From: an uncultured Muribaculaceae bacterium
GTDB lineage: Bacteria > Bacteroidota > Bacteroidia > Bacteroidales > Muribaculaceae
Direction of reading: 5' to 3'
Length of the DNA stretch: 64,000 nucleotides
Assembly (NCBI GenBank): GCA_910587185.1
Contig: CAJULY010000002.1
Coordinates: 1 to 64,000, forward strand
Shown: positions 25,608 to 33,590 of the stretch, in pieces
How positions within the stretch are numbered: the stretch's first letter is position 1
Layout of the letters: each line of letters opens with the position of its first letter
Translations under genes and position numbers: made by a program
Notes under the pieces: generated by a model
Seen by the model: the letters and a program-made list of their open reading frames with translations, nothing else
What the model was told of the DNA's origin: nothing
Database searches by the model: none

Positions 25608-26104
25608 AAGATGGTCATTGCTATTTTGGCACAAGCCTCTGCATCGGCAAGTGCATTGTGATGATTGTTAAAGGGGATTCCGAGAAAGTCTGCGAGGAAG
25701 GGCAGCGAGAATGAAGGACAAAGCTGTCGGGGAAATGTGCGGCGTGCACGAATCAGAGTGCAATGGAATTCATTGTCGGGGAACTCCAATCCATACTCTC
25801 TGGCGGCAGCTTTAAGACATCTCTGGTCAAAAGCTTTATTATGGGCAACCAGCGGCAGGTCACCAATAAAATCCTGCAATTCGGGCAATATTTCGTTGAA
25901 TGTCGGCTGTGAGTCGGTGTCCTTTCTCCCTATTCCGTGGATTTCATCGGTGAAATAGGAATAATAGTAATTGGGCACAGGCCGCACGAGGCGATAGAAC
26001 GAATCCGAAATAGCGCCATTCAATACTTTTACGGCCCCAACGGCACAGATGCTCGTCGGTTTGCCATTAGCTGTCTCCACGTCTATCGCAACGAAATTCT
26101 CCAT
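25604..26104 (-). CDS. DEDDh 3'-5' exonuclease (DnaQ-like)
   Basis: A 166-aa stand-alone exonuclease domain. ExoI has D8 and E10 (FVAIDVETANG), ExoII has D93 (AHNKAFDQRCL) and ExoIII has H149 and D154 (HHNALADAEA), so the DEDDh set is complete. Single-domain relatives act in DNA repair or RNA turnover; this one is not fused to a polymerase or GIY-YIG domain. It starts 2 bp after the ispH stop. Confidence 0.9.
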   Translation of the reverse strand: MENFVAIDVETANGKPTSICAVGAVKVLNGAISDSFYRLVRPVPNYYYSYFTDEIHGIGRKDTDSQPTFNEILPELQDFIGDLPLVAHNKAFDQRCLKAAAREYGLEFPDNEFHCTLIRARRTFPRQLCPSFSLPFLADFLGIPFNNHHNALADAEACAKIAMTIL

Positions 26105-26106
26105 TG

Positions 26107-26973
26107 TCAGTTGACCATTTCGTCAGCTCGTTCCTTGACGAGCTCCATGAGCCAGCGGGGTGTCGAGGTTGCCCCGCAAACGCCTATGCTTCCCGCGTCA
26201 TGGAGCCATGAGGGATCGATTTCCGACGGGTCAGCGATCATGTGGGTTCGGGGATTCGCTTCTAAACACTGGGCATACAGAACCTTTCCGTTGCTGCTTT
26301 TCTTGCCGCTTACAAAAAGTATGACACTATGGGTCGCCGCGAATTGGCGCAATCCTTCGGCCCTGTGTGCAACCTGACGGCAAATGGTGTCATTGCAGCT
26401 AATTCCGGAGCGCGACAGCTTATTGAAGCGCTCACAGATATTCCTATAACCATCGAGCGATTTGGTCGTCTGTGAATATAATGCGACGGGGCGGTCGAAA
26501 TCTATACCATCAAGATCGGAAGTGTCATCAATGACGGTGGCAGTCCCTTCGGTCTGTCCGACGAGGCCGTTGACTTCAGCATGACCAGCTTTGCCATATA
26601 TTACAATCTGGGGCCTTTCCGGAGAATTATAGGACTCTTTTATTCTCTGCTGAAGCCGAAGGACCACGGGGCATGTCGCATCGATGATCCTTATATTATT
26701 GCGACGCGCCGTCTCATAGGTTGATGGCGGTTCTCCATGGGCGCGCAGAAGTACACTGACATCATGGAGCTTGGCGAGATCGGCGTGTGTGATGGTCACA
26801 AGACCTTTCATACGCAGGCGATTCACCTCGTCAGAATTATGGACTATGTCGCCAAGACAATATAACTTTCCGTGAACGGCAAGTTCAGCTTCAGCTTTGT
26901 TTATTGCTGCCGTAACTCCGAAGCAGAATCCGGAGCTTTCATCAACTTCGATTTTGACCCGCTGAAGGTTCAT
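26107..26973 (-). CDS. ispH: 4-hydroxy-3-methylbut-2-enyl diphosphate reductase
   Basis: A 288-aa enzyme, normal length for IspH, the last enzyme of the MEP isoprenoid pathway, which makes IPP and DMAPP. The three iron-sulfur cysteines are C17 (SSGFCFGV), C100 (IIDATCPVV) and C197 (NDTICRQV); conserved histidines lie in HNSDEVN and RAHGEPP. It overlaps cmk by 4 bp, and the cmk-ispH pairing is frequent in Bacteroidales. Confidence 0.95.
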   Translation of the reverse strand: MNLQRVKIEVDESSGFCFGVTAAINKAEAELAVHGKLYCLGDIVHNSDEVNRLRMKGLVTITHADLAKLHDVSVLLRAHGEPPSTYETARRNNIRIIDATCPVVLRLQQRIKESYNSPERPQIVIYGKAGHAEVNGLVGQTEGTATVIDDTSDLDGIDFDRPVALYSQTTKSLDGYRNICERFNKLSRSGISCNDTICRQVAHRAEGLRQFAATHSVILFVSGKKSSNGKVLYAQCLEANPRTHMIADPSEIDPSWLHDAGSIGVCGATSTPRWLMELVKERADEMVN

Positions 26974-27674
26974 AAAGATGAGAGTGTCTTGCTATACAGG
27001 TCCATAATCCACTCATCCTGCTGAGCAGGAGTCATAAATGAGTTGTCAAGCACGGACGCGTCTTCGGCGCAACGTAGTGGACTCTCATCGCGAGTCTCAT
27101 CAATGTGGTCGCGCTGTTCGACATTTTCGAGGACTTCCTCGAAGGTGGCCTTTTCCCCGCGGGCCGTCAGTTCATCAAGCCTGCGCTGTGCGCGAGTGGC
27201 GGCAGACGCTTTGACAAAAACTTTCATTTCGGCATCGGGAAACACCGTTGTCCCTATATCTCTGCCATCCATCACTATCCCTTTGCTTGCGCCGAGTTCC
27301 TGCTGCATTCTGACAAGAGCGTGGCGCACGGCCGGGAGGGCGGCGACAGGAGAGACGACCCGGCTGACTTCCATAGTGCGGATTTCTTTTTCAACGTCTT
27401 CTCCGTTAAGGATGGTGTGTTGGGCGCCATCTTCGAGCCTGAAATCTATCCTGATGTCCGGCAGAGCTTTCTGGAGAGCATCGGCATTTACGGAATCATC
27501 GCGGGTGATCATGCCATGACGCAGTGCATAGAGGGCAACAGCACGATACATGGCTCCCGAATCAATATAGCGGTAGCCTATCTGACGCGCAAGTTTTTTT
27601 GCCATAGTGCTTTTGCCTGAGGAAGAGTATCCGTCGATCGCTATTGTTATAAGAGGTCGTTCATTTGCTGTCAT
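26970..27674 (-). CDS. cmk: Cytidylate kinase
   Basis: A 234-aa CMP/dCMP kinase. It has the P-loop GYSSSGKS at 15-22, the substrate-binding YIDSGAMYRAVAL and the conserved VMDGRDIGTTVFPDA segment. It phosphorylates CMP and dCMP for nucleotide recycling. It overlaps porQ and ispH by 4 bp each, so the three are translationally coupled. Confidence 0.95.
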   Translation of the reverse strand: MTANERPLITIAIDGYSSSGKSTMAKKLARQIGYRYIDSGAMYRAVALYALRHGMITRDDSVNADALQKALPDIRIDFRLEDGAQHTILNGEDVEKEIRTMEVSRVVSPVAALPAVRHALVRMQQELGASKGIVMDGRDIGTTVFPDAEMKVFVKASAATRAQRRLDELTARGEKATFEEVLENVEQRDHIDETRDESPLRCAEDASVLDNSFMTPAQQDEWIMDLYSKTLSSL

Positions 27675-28705
27675 AATAATTCGCTGAGATTTGTCGAAAG
27701 GTTGAACATGAATGTCGTGGCGCCGTTATGTGGCTGTGCAAACGCTATGCCAATTCCAAATGCTTTTACTTTAAGTCCGGCGCTAAGAGAAAGACCCGAA
27801 AGTATGGAGCGCGAATAGGCCGACATATCGGTCCGGGTCTTGTAATTGTATCCTATTCCTATATTGAAGGTTTCGGAGGGAATGAAATCGGCTGCGAATA
27901 CAAGATGCCGCATAAGATTGGAGCCGAAAGAATCTTTCAGTTTTATCGTTGCGTCGCCGGAGCCGTCACCTGTCTCGTAATAGGGGAGTTTCCATTTGGT
28001 CAGATTCCATGCCGTCACAGAGAAGCGAACCGGAAATGAACCGAATGACTGGGCCCATCCGAGGCGAATGTCGAACGGAAGGCGGTCATAACGGCTGTCG
28101 AATCTTTTTATCTGTCCCCCCAGATTGGCCAAAACCGCCGACAGAGACAGATCCGACTCCGGGTCGTAGTAATTTATACCAAGATCCGTTGCTATGGCAA
28201 GAGCGGTGTAATCGCTATAGGAGCTATAAAGAAATTTGAGATTTATTCCTCCTCGCAGACGGTCCGTGAAATCATGGGCATACATTCCGGAGAAAGTAAT
28301 GTCTTTTGGCGAGAATTCACCGTTGAGATTCCCATCTTCGTCAGTATAATCCATTTTACCATAACCGTAATATTGGACGGAGGCGCTCCATGCTCCATGT
28401 TCGCCGGCCGGAGAAGAAAATCTTGTCCCTGCAAAATTCGATCCGGCTATGTAACGCATATAGTTCAACGCAATCTGGCGTCCGAATTCCGGGCCGAGCA
28501 GCGCCGGATTCTGGTCCGTGACATTCACGTCGTCATCAACAGTCGTTATGTTTATTCCTCCAAGTCCGTAAATTCTTGTTGAGGACGGAATGTTCAGATA
28601 GTTGTAGGCCGGAGAAGAATCGGCTTTAGCAACTGCACTATACAAGAATGAGACTGTCAGGATAACAGTCGCGATCAGGGAACTTGTATGTGTCTGTTTG
28701 ATCAT
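27671..28705 (-). CDS. porQ: Type IX secretion system protein PorQ
   Basis: A 344-aa outer-membrane beta-barrel protein of the PorV/PorQ (FadL-like) type. It has a signal peptide of about 28 residues ending VAKADS and the diagnostic early motifs YNYLNIPSSTRIYGLGG and DVNVTDQNPALLG. PorQ is linked with PorZ in cargo handling at the cell surface in type IX secretion. It is first in the operon porQ-cmk-ispH-exonuclease-lipoprotein. The promoter box ends only about 7 bp before the ATG. Confidence 0.9.
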   Translation of the reverse strand: MIKQTHTSSLIATVILTVSFLYSAVAKADSSPAYNYLNIPSSTRIYGLGGINITTVDDDVNVTDQNPALLGPEFGRQIALNYMRYIAGSNFAGTRFSSPAGEHGAWSASVQYYGYGKMDYTDEDGNLNGEFSPKDITFSGMYAHDFTDRLRGGINLKFLYSSYSDYTALAIATDLGINYYDPESDLSLSAVLANLGGQIKRFDSRYDRLPFDIRLGWAQSFGSFPVRFSVTAWNLTKWKLPYYETGDGSGDATIKLKDSFGSNLMRHLVFAADFIPSETFNIGIGYNYKTRTDMSAYSRSILSGLSLSAGLKVKAFGIGIAFAQPHNGATTFMFNLSTNLSELL

Positions 28706-28712
28706 CTGGATG

Positions 28713-28720
28713 CAAAGTTA
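28713..28720 (-). promoter_or_regulatory. Promoter -7 box of the porQ operon
   Basis: TAACTTTG on the minus strand, 7 bp upstream of the porQ ATG, which implies a leaderless or very short-leader transcript. Confidence 0.6.
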
Positions 28721-28972
28721 CAAACTAATAACGATAATCGGCGTCTGATATTGTTAAAGTTTTTGACAAGTCACCGTTAACATATTGACTTGTAATTGTT
28801 AAATAAAGAGCCCTCCCAAGAGAAAAATGTCAACAAATTTAAAACAATAATAATCATTCTCAAATTACATATTCATTTTTTGGCTGAATGGCTGGCGCGA
28901 TATATATTTGCTGCAGAAACCATTGATGTGCAACAATTGTTAAAAACATCACCTCACGTTCCTTAAATTTAT

Positions 28973-29416
28973 ATGAATACTTTAACTCATCGCATATTAT
29001 CATTCGCATTTCTGACCGTGGCAGTCTCTTTTGCGACTGTAGCTCAACAGCGATGTAAAGTCTCTTTTTATTCGCGCACCACATCAACAGTGGCATTTGA
29101 AGCGTACGTGGCCGATGCGGTGGATGAACAGCCCGAATTTCCAGGTGGCGACAATGCCATGATGCGTTATATAAACAAAGAGCGCCGTTATCCGCGGGAA
29201 GCTTACAAGGCAGGAATCGAAGGCCGGGTATTGTGCGCGTTCATTGTCATGCCCAACGGCTCTATAAATAATATAGAGGTGCTCAGAGGTGTCGAAGAAA
29301 GCATAGATCGTGAGGCAGTTCGAATCATCCGCAATATGCCTGCGTGGAAAGCCGGACGTATTTCGGGCACAGCTGTTCCGGTCTATTGCATATTGCCTAT
29401 TCCATTTCGAAAATAG
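28973..29416 (+). CDS. Secreted TonB C-terminal domain protein
   Basis: A 147-aa protein with a cleavable-looking signal peptide (residues 1-25, ending ATVAQQ). Residues about 50-147 form the TonB C-terminal fold: PEFPGGDNAMMRYINK, YPREAYKAGIEGRVLCAFIV, PNGSINNIEVLRGV, and a final Trp-Lys strand (MPAWKAGR). It has no transmembrane anchor or Pro-rich linker, unlike an energy-transducing TonB, so it is probably a periplasmic or surface relative. Single gene, 74 bp from the tRNA-Leu gene, which faces the other way. Confidence 0.85.
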   Translation: MNTLTHRILSFAFLTVAVSFATVAQQRCKVSFYSRTTSTVAFEAYVADAVDEQPEFPGGDNAMMRYINKERRYPREAYKAGIEGRVLCAFIVMPNGSINNIEVLRGVEESIDREAVRIIRNMPAWKAGRISGTAVPVYCILPIPFRK

Positions 29417-29448
29417 GGGACTCCTTGTAGAAGTAAAGAATATATGGA

Positions 29449-29487
29449 AAAGCAGCGATCGATCCTATCGGATAATCGCTGCTTTTC
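29449..29487 (-). terminator. Terminator between the TonB-like gene and tRNA-Leu (bidirectional)
   Basis: AAAAGCAGCGAT and ATCGCTGCTTTT arms form a long stem with A- and T-runs on both sides, so it can end tRNA-Leu on the minus strand and the TonB-like gene on the plus strand. Confidence 0.82.
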
Positions 29488-29490
29488 TGG

Positions 29491-29574
29491 TGCTCGAAGC
29501 GGGACTCGAACCCGCATGGCCGCAATGGCCAAAGGATTTTAAGTCCTTCGTGTCTACCATTCCACCATTCGAGC
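29491..29574 (-). tRNA. tRNA-Leu (TAA)
   Basis: An 84-nt minus-strand class II tRNA. The acceptor is GCTCGAA/TTCGAGC, the anticodon arm AAGGACT-TAA-AATCCTT carries TAA, there is a long variable arm (GGCCATTGCGGCC) and the T-arm is GGGTTCGAGTCCC. Terminator just downstream. Confidence 0.96.
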
Positions 29575-29620
29575 CTGATGTTTAGTCTGTGGATGAAAAC
29601 CGAAGGAGGTTTATCGGGGG

Positions 29621-29651
29621 CAAAGGTAAATATTTTTTTTGCAATATGCAA
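29621..29651 (-). promoter_or_regulatory. Promoter of tRNA-Leu
   Basis: On the minus strand TTG (29651-29649), 20 bp, TACCTTTG (29628-29621). Good consensus match. Confidence 0.65.
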
Positions 29652-29654
29652 GTT

Positions 29655-30164
29655 TTATCGTCCAATCACCGCATAAGGTGAAGTTCCCGGTATAGATATT
29701 CTGTAACGCTGGAGTCCGTATTTTTCTGTTAAGGCCGGTCCGGAGCGTGGTGTGCCGGCGGCATATACATCATAAGTGCTGCCGCATTTTCCGCAGCGGA
29801 AGATACCTGCTTCCGTGGCATCGGAATCGAGCGATATCCTTTGGAGCTGAGGCGCACAGAATGGGCATGCCAGGTCAAACACCACCGGTTGTCCCATTGG
29901 ATCCATTAATAGAAGGAGGCCTCCGTAACCGGTCCCTTCCGATCCTTTATAGGGAAATCCGGAAGGAATGCGTTGTGACGCAATGAAAATCCGGTACTGA
30001 CCAGCACCTGAAACACCATAAGTGTCCCAGTCACCGACAGTAGAAAATATGAGGTTTACGTTGGCCGGAGGAATTCTGTCGTCATCAACAGAACTGCATG
30101 CACAGATGACCGAAAGAGCCATTGTGCATGCAGCAATACGCAGGGATGAGAGGGAAAAGTGCAT
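29655..30164 (-). CDS. Lipoprotein with a Rieske-like fold and four cysteines
   Basis: A 169-aa protein. The start at 30164 (MHFSLSSLRIAACTMALSVICAC) gives a lipoprotein signal; the longer frame has no signal and would overlap the next gene. Mature residues include C100-x2-C103 (ACPFCAPQ) and C124-x2-C127 (RCGKCGSTYDVY), followed by GTPRSGPALTEKYGLQRY. The CGSTYD...G.P..GPA..L..Y pattern matches the second half of Rieske [2Fe-2S] proteins, but the usual His ligands are Cys here, so the site may bind zinc or a rubredoxin-like iron. Function unknown; outer- or inner-membrane anchored. Confidence 0.75.
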   Translation of the reverse strand: MHFSLSSLRIAACTMALSVICACSSVDDDRIPPANVNLIFSTVGDWDTYGVSGAGQYRIFIASQRIPSGFPYKGSEGTGYGGLLLLMDPMGQPVVFDLACPFCAPQLQRISLDSDATEAGIFRCGKCGSTYDVYAAGTPRSGPALTEKYGLQRYRISIPGTSPYAVIGR

Positions 30165-30186
30165 GGTGGAGAGACTGCCCGAATGA

Positions 30187-30609
30187 TTATGACGCAAAAA
30201 GTGTGGATAACATTTCGCTGAATTTATCAGCGGCTTCCTGCATTTTACCGCCAACAAGAGGCTTAAGCATGACAGGAATGTCCACATCTATAGTCGCCAT
30301 CACTTCTGTGGAGGTGTCGGACATTGGTTTCATGTCGATTTTGATCGCAAATGGAACAGGAGAGTTTTCGGCTGCGAATCCAAGTCTGGAAAAAGGCGTG
30401 CGTTCACTGACAACAAATTTCATTTCTCCAACTGCGGGAGCCGTGATAATTATGCTGTCTGCTGTAAAACGTACATCACCGAGCTTTTCGCGCGCTTCCG
30501 GCGGAAGAGTCTCAAGCCTTTGCTGAAAGGAGCTCAGGTCGGAAAGCCTATTATATACTTCTTCGGCCGGGTGATTTACCACTACCGGTTTTCCGGAATA
30601 TTTTGCCAT
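30187..30609 (-). CDS. SRPBCC-family protein
   Basis: A 140-aa helix-grip (START/polyketide-cyclase-like) protein: VVVNHPAEEVYNRLSDLSSF at the start, central antiparallel strands and a C-terminal amphipathic helix (MQEAADKFSEMLSTLFAS). These proteins bind hydrophobic ligands; no ligand can be predicted. Its stop lies 22 bp before the lipoprotein start. No signal peptide, so cytoplasmic. Confidence 0.75.
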   Translation of the reverse strand: MAKYSGKPVVVNHPAEEVYNRLSDLSSFQQRLETLPPEAREKLGDVRFTADSIIITAPAVGEMKFVVSERTPFSRLGFAAENSPVPFAIKIDMKPMSDTSTEVMATIDVDIPVMLKPLVGGKMQEAADKFSEMLSTLFAS

Positions 30610-30653
30610 TACGGGATATTATAAGGAATGGGGAAATTTCTTTTGATCATTAA

Positions 30654-31289
30654 TTATTTTCCGGTCCAGTTGGCTGGATCACGTCGCCATTCTTTAAGCG
30701 TTTCGATGTCGTCTTTATGTACATAATCGGCTTTCAGAGCGGCTTCAAGCATCGAGTTGTAGTTCGACAGAGTGCATACTTCAACATTCGCATCTTTGAA
30801 GCGTTTGACAGCAATCGGGAATTCATAAGTGAAGATAGCCGCCATTCCGACAACCTCGCATCCCGCAGCGCGGATAGCCTCGACTGCCTTGAGGGAGCTG
30901 CCGCCGGTAGAAATGAGGTCTTCGATCACGACAACACGCTGGCCGGGTTTAAGATTACCTTCGATAAGATTTTCGAGACCATGGTCCTTGGGCGTTGAAC
31001 GGACATAAACGTAAGGGAGACCCATTGTGTCAGCTACGAGCGCGCCCATAGCGATGGCTCCGGTTGCCACACCGGCTATAGCGTCGGGGCGATCGAAATT
31101 TTCCATGATCAGACGGCACATCTCAACTTTGATGAAACTGCGGACGTCGGGATAGGAAAGGGTTTTGCGGTTGTCTGTATATATTGGAGAGTTCCAGCCG
31201 GAAGCCCATGTGAAAGGATGTTCGGGCTGAAGTTTGATAGCGCTTATTTTCAGAAGTTTTTCTGCCAAAAGAGTGTCAAGATGTTTCAT
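30654..31289 (-). CDS. pyrE: Orotate phosphoribosyltransferase
   Basis: A 211-aa type I phosphoribosyltransferase. The PRPP-binding motif is RVVVIEDLISTGGSSLKAV, with YTDNRKTLSYP and AGVATGAIAMGALVAD upstream. It converts orotate and PRPP to OMP in pyrimidine synthesis. The promoter box at 31335-31342 gives a leader of about 40 nt. Confidence 0.95.
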   Translation of the reverse strand: MKHLDTLLAEKLLKISAIKLQPEHPFTWASGWNSPIYTDNRKTLSYPDVRSFIKVEMCRLIMENFDRPDAIAGVATGAIAMGALVADTMGLPYVYVRSTPKDHGLENLIEGNLKPGQRVVVIEDLISTGGSSLKAVEAIRAAGCEVVGMAAIFTYEFPIAVKRFKDANVEVCTLSNYNSMLEAALKADYVHKDDIETLKEWRRDPANWTGK

Positions 31290-31334
31290 TGTTCTTGAAA
31301 TAATGGGTAATAGTTTTTCCGGTTAATTATTTGG

Positions 31335-31342
31335 CAAAGTTA
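31335..31342 (-). promoter_or_regulatory. Promoter -7 box of pyrE
   Basis: TAACTTTG on the minus strand, 45 bp before the ATG. Confidence 0.55.
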
Positions 31343-31479
31343 CAAAAAAATCTGTATTTATGTTATAATCCCGAAGCTATTATTGCATAATGGATTCAAA
31401 TTAATCGTTTTTTTCGAAATTTAGCAATAGTTGGCCGGAGCGAAACAAAAACACAGGCTGATATGTCATAAAAAAGTAT

Positions 31480-31487
31480 TAACTTTG
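31480..31487 (+). promoter_or_regulatory. Promoter -7 box of uvrB
   Basis: TAACTTTG, ending 6 bp before the uvrB ATG; implies a leaderless or nearly leaderless mRNA. Confidence 0.6.
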
Positions 31488-31493
31488 TAAGTT

Positions 31494-33590
31494 ATGGATT
31501 TTAAACTTTCATCTGAATACAAACCAACAGGTGATCAGCCTCAGGCCATAGCCCAGCTGAGCGCCGGCATCAAGGAAGGAGTCGCTGCGCAGACTTTGCT
31601 CGGTGTGACCGGCTCCGGGAAAACCTTCACTATGGCGAATGTCATCAAGGAGGTTAAAAAGCCTACACTGATACTAAGCCATAACAAGACGCTTGCAGCA
31701 CAGTTATATGGCGAATTCAAGAATTTCTTTCCTGAAAATTCAATCCAATATTTTGTTTCCTATTACGATTATTATCAGCCCGAGGCTTACATACCTTCGG
31801 TCGATAAATATATCGAGAAGGATCTGATGATAAACGATGAGATAGATAAGTTGCGTCTGGCTACAACATCCGCGTTGCTTTCAGGAAGAAAAGATATCGT
31901 CGTGGTCAGCTCTGTCTCATGTCTCTACGGAATGGGCAATCCGGAAGATTTCAATTCCAATGTCATAGACATCCATGTCGGACAGAAGATTGCGAGAAAC
32001 GTTTTTCTGCGAGAGCTTGTAGGAGCCCTGTATGCGCGTAATGAGATAAATTTCACGCGTGGAACTTTCCGAGTGAAAGGAGATACGGTGGATATTTATC
32101 TGGCTTACGAGGAAATAGTTGTCCGCGTGGTATTCTGGGGCGACGAGATAGAATCGATCGCTACTTTCTATCCAACGGATTATGTCACGCTGGGCCAGCA
32201 TGATGCATTCAAGATTTTTCCGGCTAACATCTTTGTCACATCTCCGCAGAGAATGGCCTCAGGACTGGCGCAGATCGAACTTGATCTCGGCCAGCAAGTC
32301 GAATTTTTCCAACGGGAAGACAGGGAACTTGAGGCGCGCCGGTTGCAGGAACGTGTCACATACGATATTGAGATGATGCGTGAGGTGGGCCATTGTTCGG
32401 GAATAGAAAACTACAGCAGATATTTCGACGGCCGTCAGCCCGGAATGAGACCATTCTGTCTGCTGGATTATTTCCCTAAGGATTTTTTGCTTATCATAGA
32501 CGAGAGTCATGTCACCATTCCTCAGGTAAGAGCGATGTATGGCGGAGACCTTTCAAGGAAGATGAATCTCGTGGAATACGGTTTCCGTTTGCCGGCGGCT
32601 CTCGACAACCGTCCGCTGAAATTCGAGGAATTCGAACGCCTGACACCTCAGGTGCTCTATGTCAGCGCGACACCAGCCGATTATGAACTTCAACGGAGTG
32701 AGGGAGTAGTCGTGGAACAGATCATTCGTCCCACCGGTCTTCTCGATCCAAAAATAGAGGTGCGTCCTTCGATAAATCAGATAGACAATCTGATGGAAGA
32801 GATAGCCCTGAGGGTTGACCGTGACGAGAGAGTGCTCGTTACCACTCTCACAAAACGCATGGCCGAGGAACTTAACGATTATCTTACAAAACTCAGGATC
32901 AAGGCAGCCTACATTCACAGCGATGTAGAGACGCTGGACAGAATACGCATCCTCGACGATCTGAGAGCCGGAGTCTATGACGTCCTTATCGGTGTCAATC
33001 TTCTGCGTGAAGGACTTGACCTTCCTGAAGTATCGCTTGTGGCGATACTTGATGCGGATAAGGAAGGGTTCCTGAGGTCACACCGGTCGTTGACTCAGAC
33101 CGTAGGGCGTGCCGCACGAAATCTTAACGGAACGGTAATCATGTATGCCGATAAGATAACCGACAGCATGCAGCTTACCATAGACGAAACTGAGCGCCGT
33201 CGGTCAATTCAGTTGGCCTACAACGAGGAACATGGAATCACACCTCAGGCCATCGTGAAAGCCCGCAACCGGATAATCGGAGTCGATTCTTCCGAAGAAA
33301 CGACGGAAGAAGCCGTGCGCAAGGGCTCGGCTAAGAAGCCGGTCAAAGCTACCAGAGAGGCTCGCCGGGAGATGAAAACTACAGCCATCTATGATAATGA
33401 ATTCTCCACAAAAGTCGATCTGGCGGCGGATCCGGTCGTTCCATATATGAACAGGGATGAACTGATGCGCACGATTACTGCCCGACGCATGGCCATGGTT
33501 GAGGCGGCTAAGAAAATGCAGTTCATGGAAGCCGCCCAGTTGCGTGACGAAGTTTTGAAACTTGAAGAAAGATTAAAGGAAATAAGCTGA
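31494..33590 (+). CDS. uvrB: Excinuclease ABC subunit B
   Basis: A 698-aa DNA-damage verification helicase of nucleotide excision repair. It has the Walker A motif GVTGSGKT at 37-44, the beta-hairpin with the YYDYYQPEAYIP stretch that probes DNA, the helicase motifs (IDESH; VLVTTLTKRMAEEL; GRAARN), and a C-terminal UVR motif for UvrC contact (MVEAAKKMQFMEAAQLRDE). It overlaps ygiQ by 1 bp. Confidence 0.97.
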   Translation: MDFKLSSEYKPTGDQPQAIAQLSAGIKEGVAAQTLLGVTGSGKTFTMANVIKEVKKPTLILSHNKTLAAQLYGEFKNFFPENSIQYFVSYYDYYQPEAYIPSVDKYIEKDLMINDEIDKLRLATTSALLSGRKDIVVVSSVSCLYGMGNPEDFNSNVIDIHVGQKIARNVFLRELVGALYARNEINFTRGTFRVKGDTVDIYLAYEEIVVRVVFWGDEIESIATFYPTDYVTLGQHDAFKIFPANIFVTSPQRMASGLAQIELDLGQQVEFFQREDRELEARRLQERVTYDIEMMREVGHCSGIENYSRYFDGRQPGMRPFCLLDYFPKDFLLIIDESHVTIPQVRAMYGGDLSRKMNLVEYGFRLPAALDNRPLKFEEFERLTPQVLYVSATPADYELQRSEGVVVEQIIRPTGLLDPKIEVRPSINQIDNLMEEIALRVDRDERVLVTTLTKRMAEELNDYLTKLRIKAAYIHSDVETLDRIRILDDLRAGVYDVLIGVNLLREGLDLPEVSLVAILDADKEGFLRSHRSLTQTVGRAARNLNGTVIMYADKITDSMQLTIDETERRRSIQLAYNEEHGITPQAIVKARNRIIGVDSSEETTEEAVRKGSAKKPVKATREARREMKTTAIYDNEFSTKVDLAADPVVPYMNRDELMRTITARRMAMVEAAKKMQFMEAAQLRDEVLKLEERLKEIS

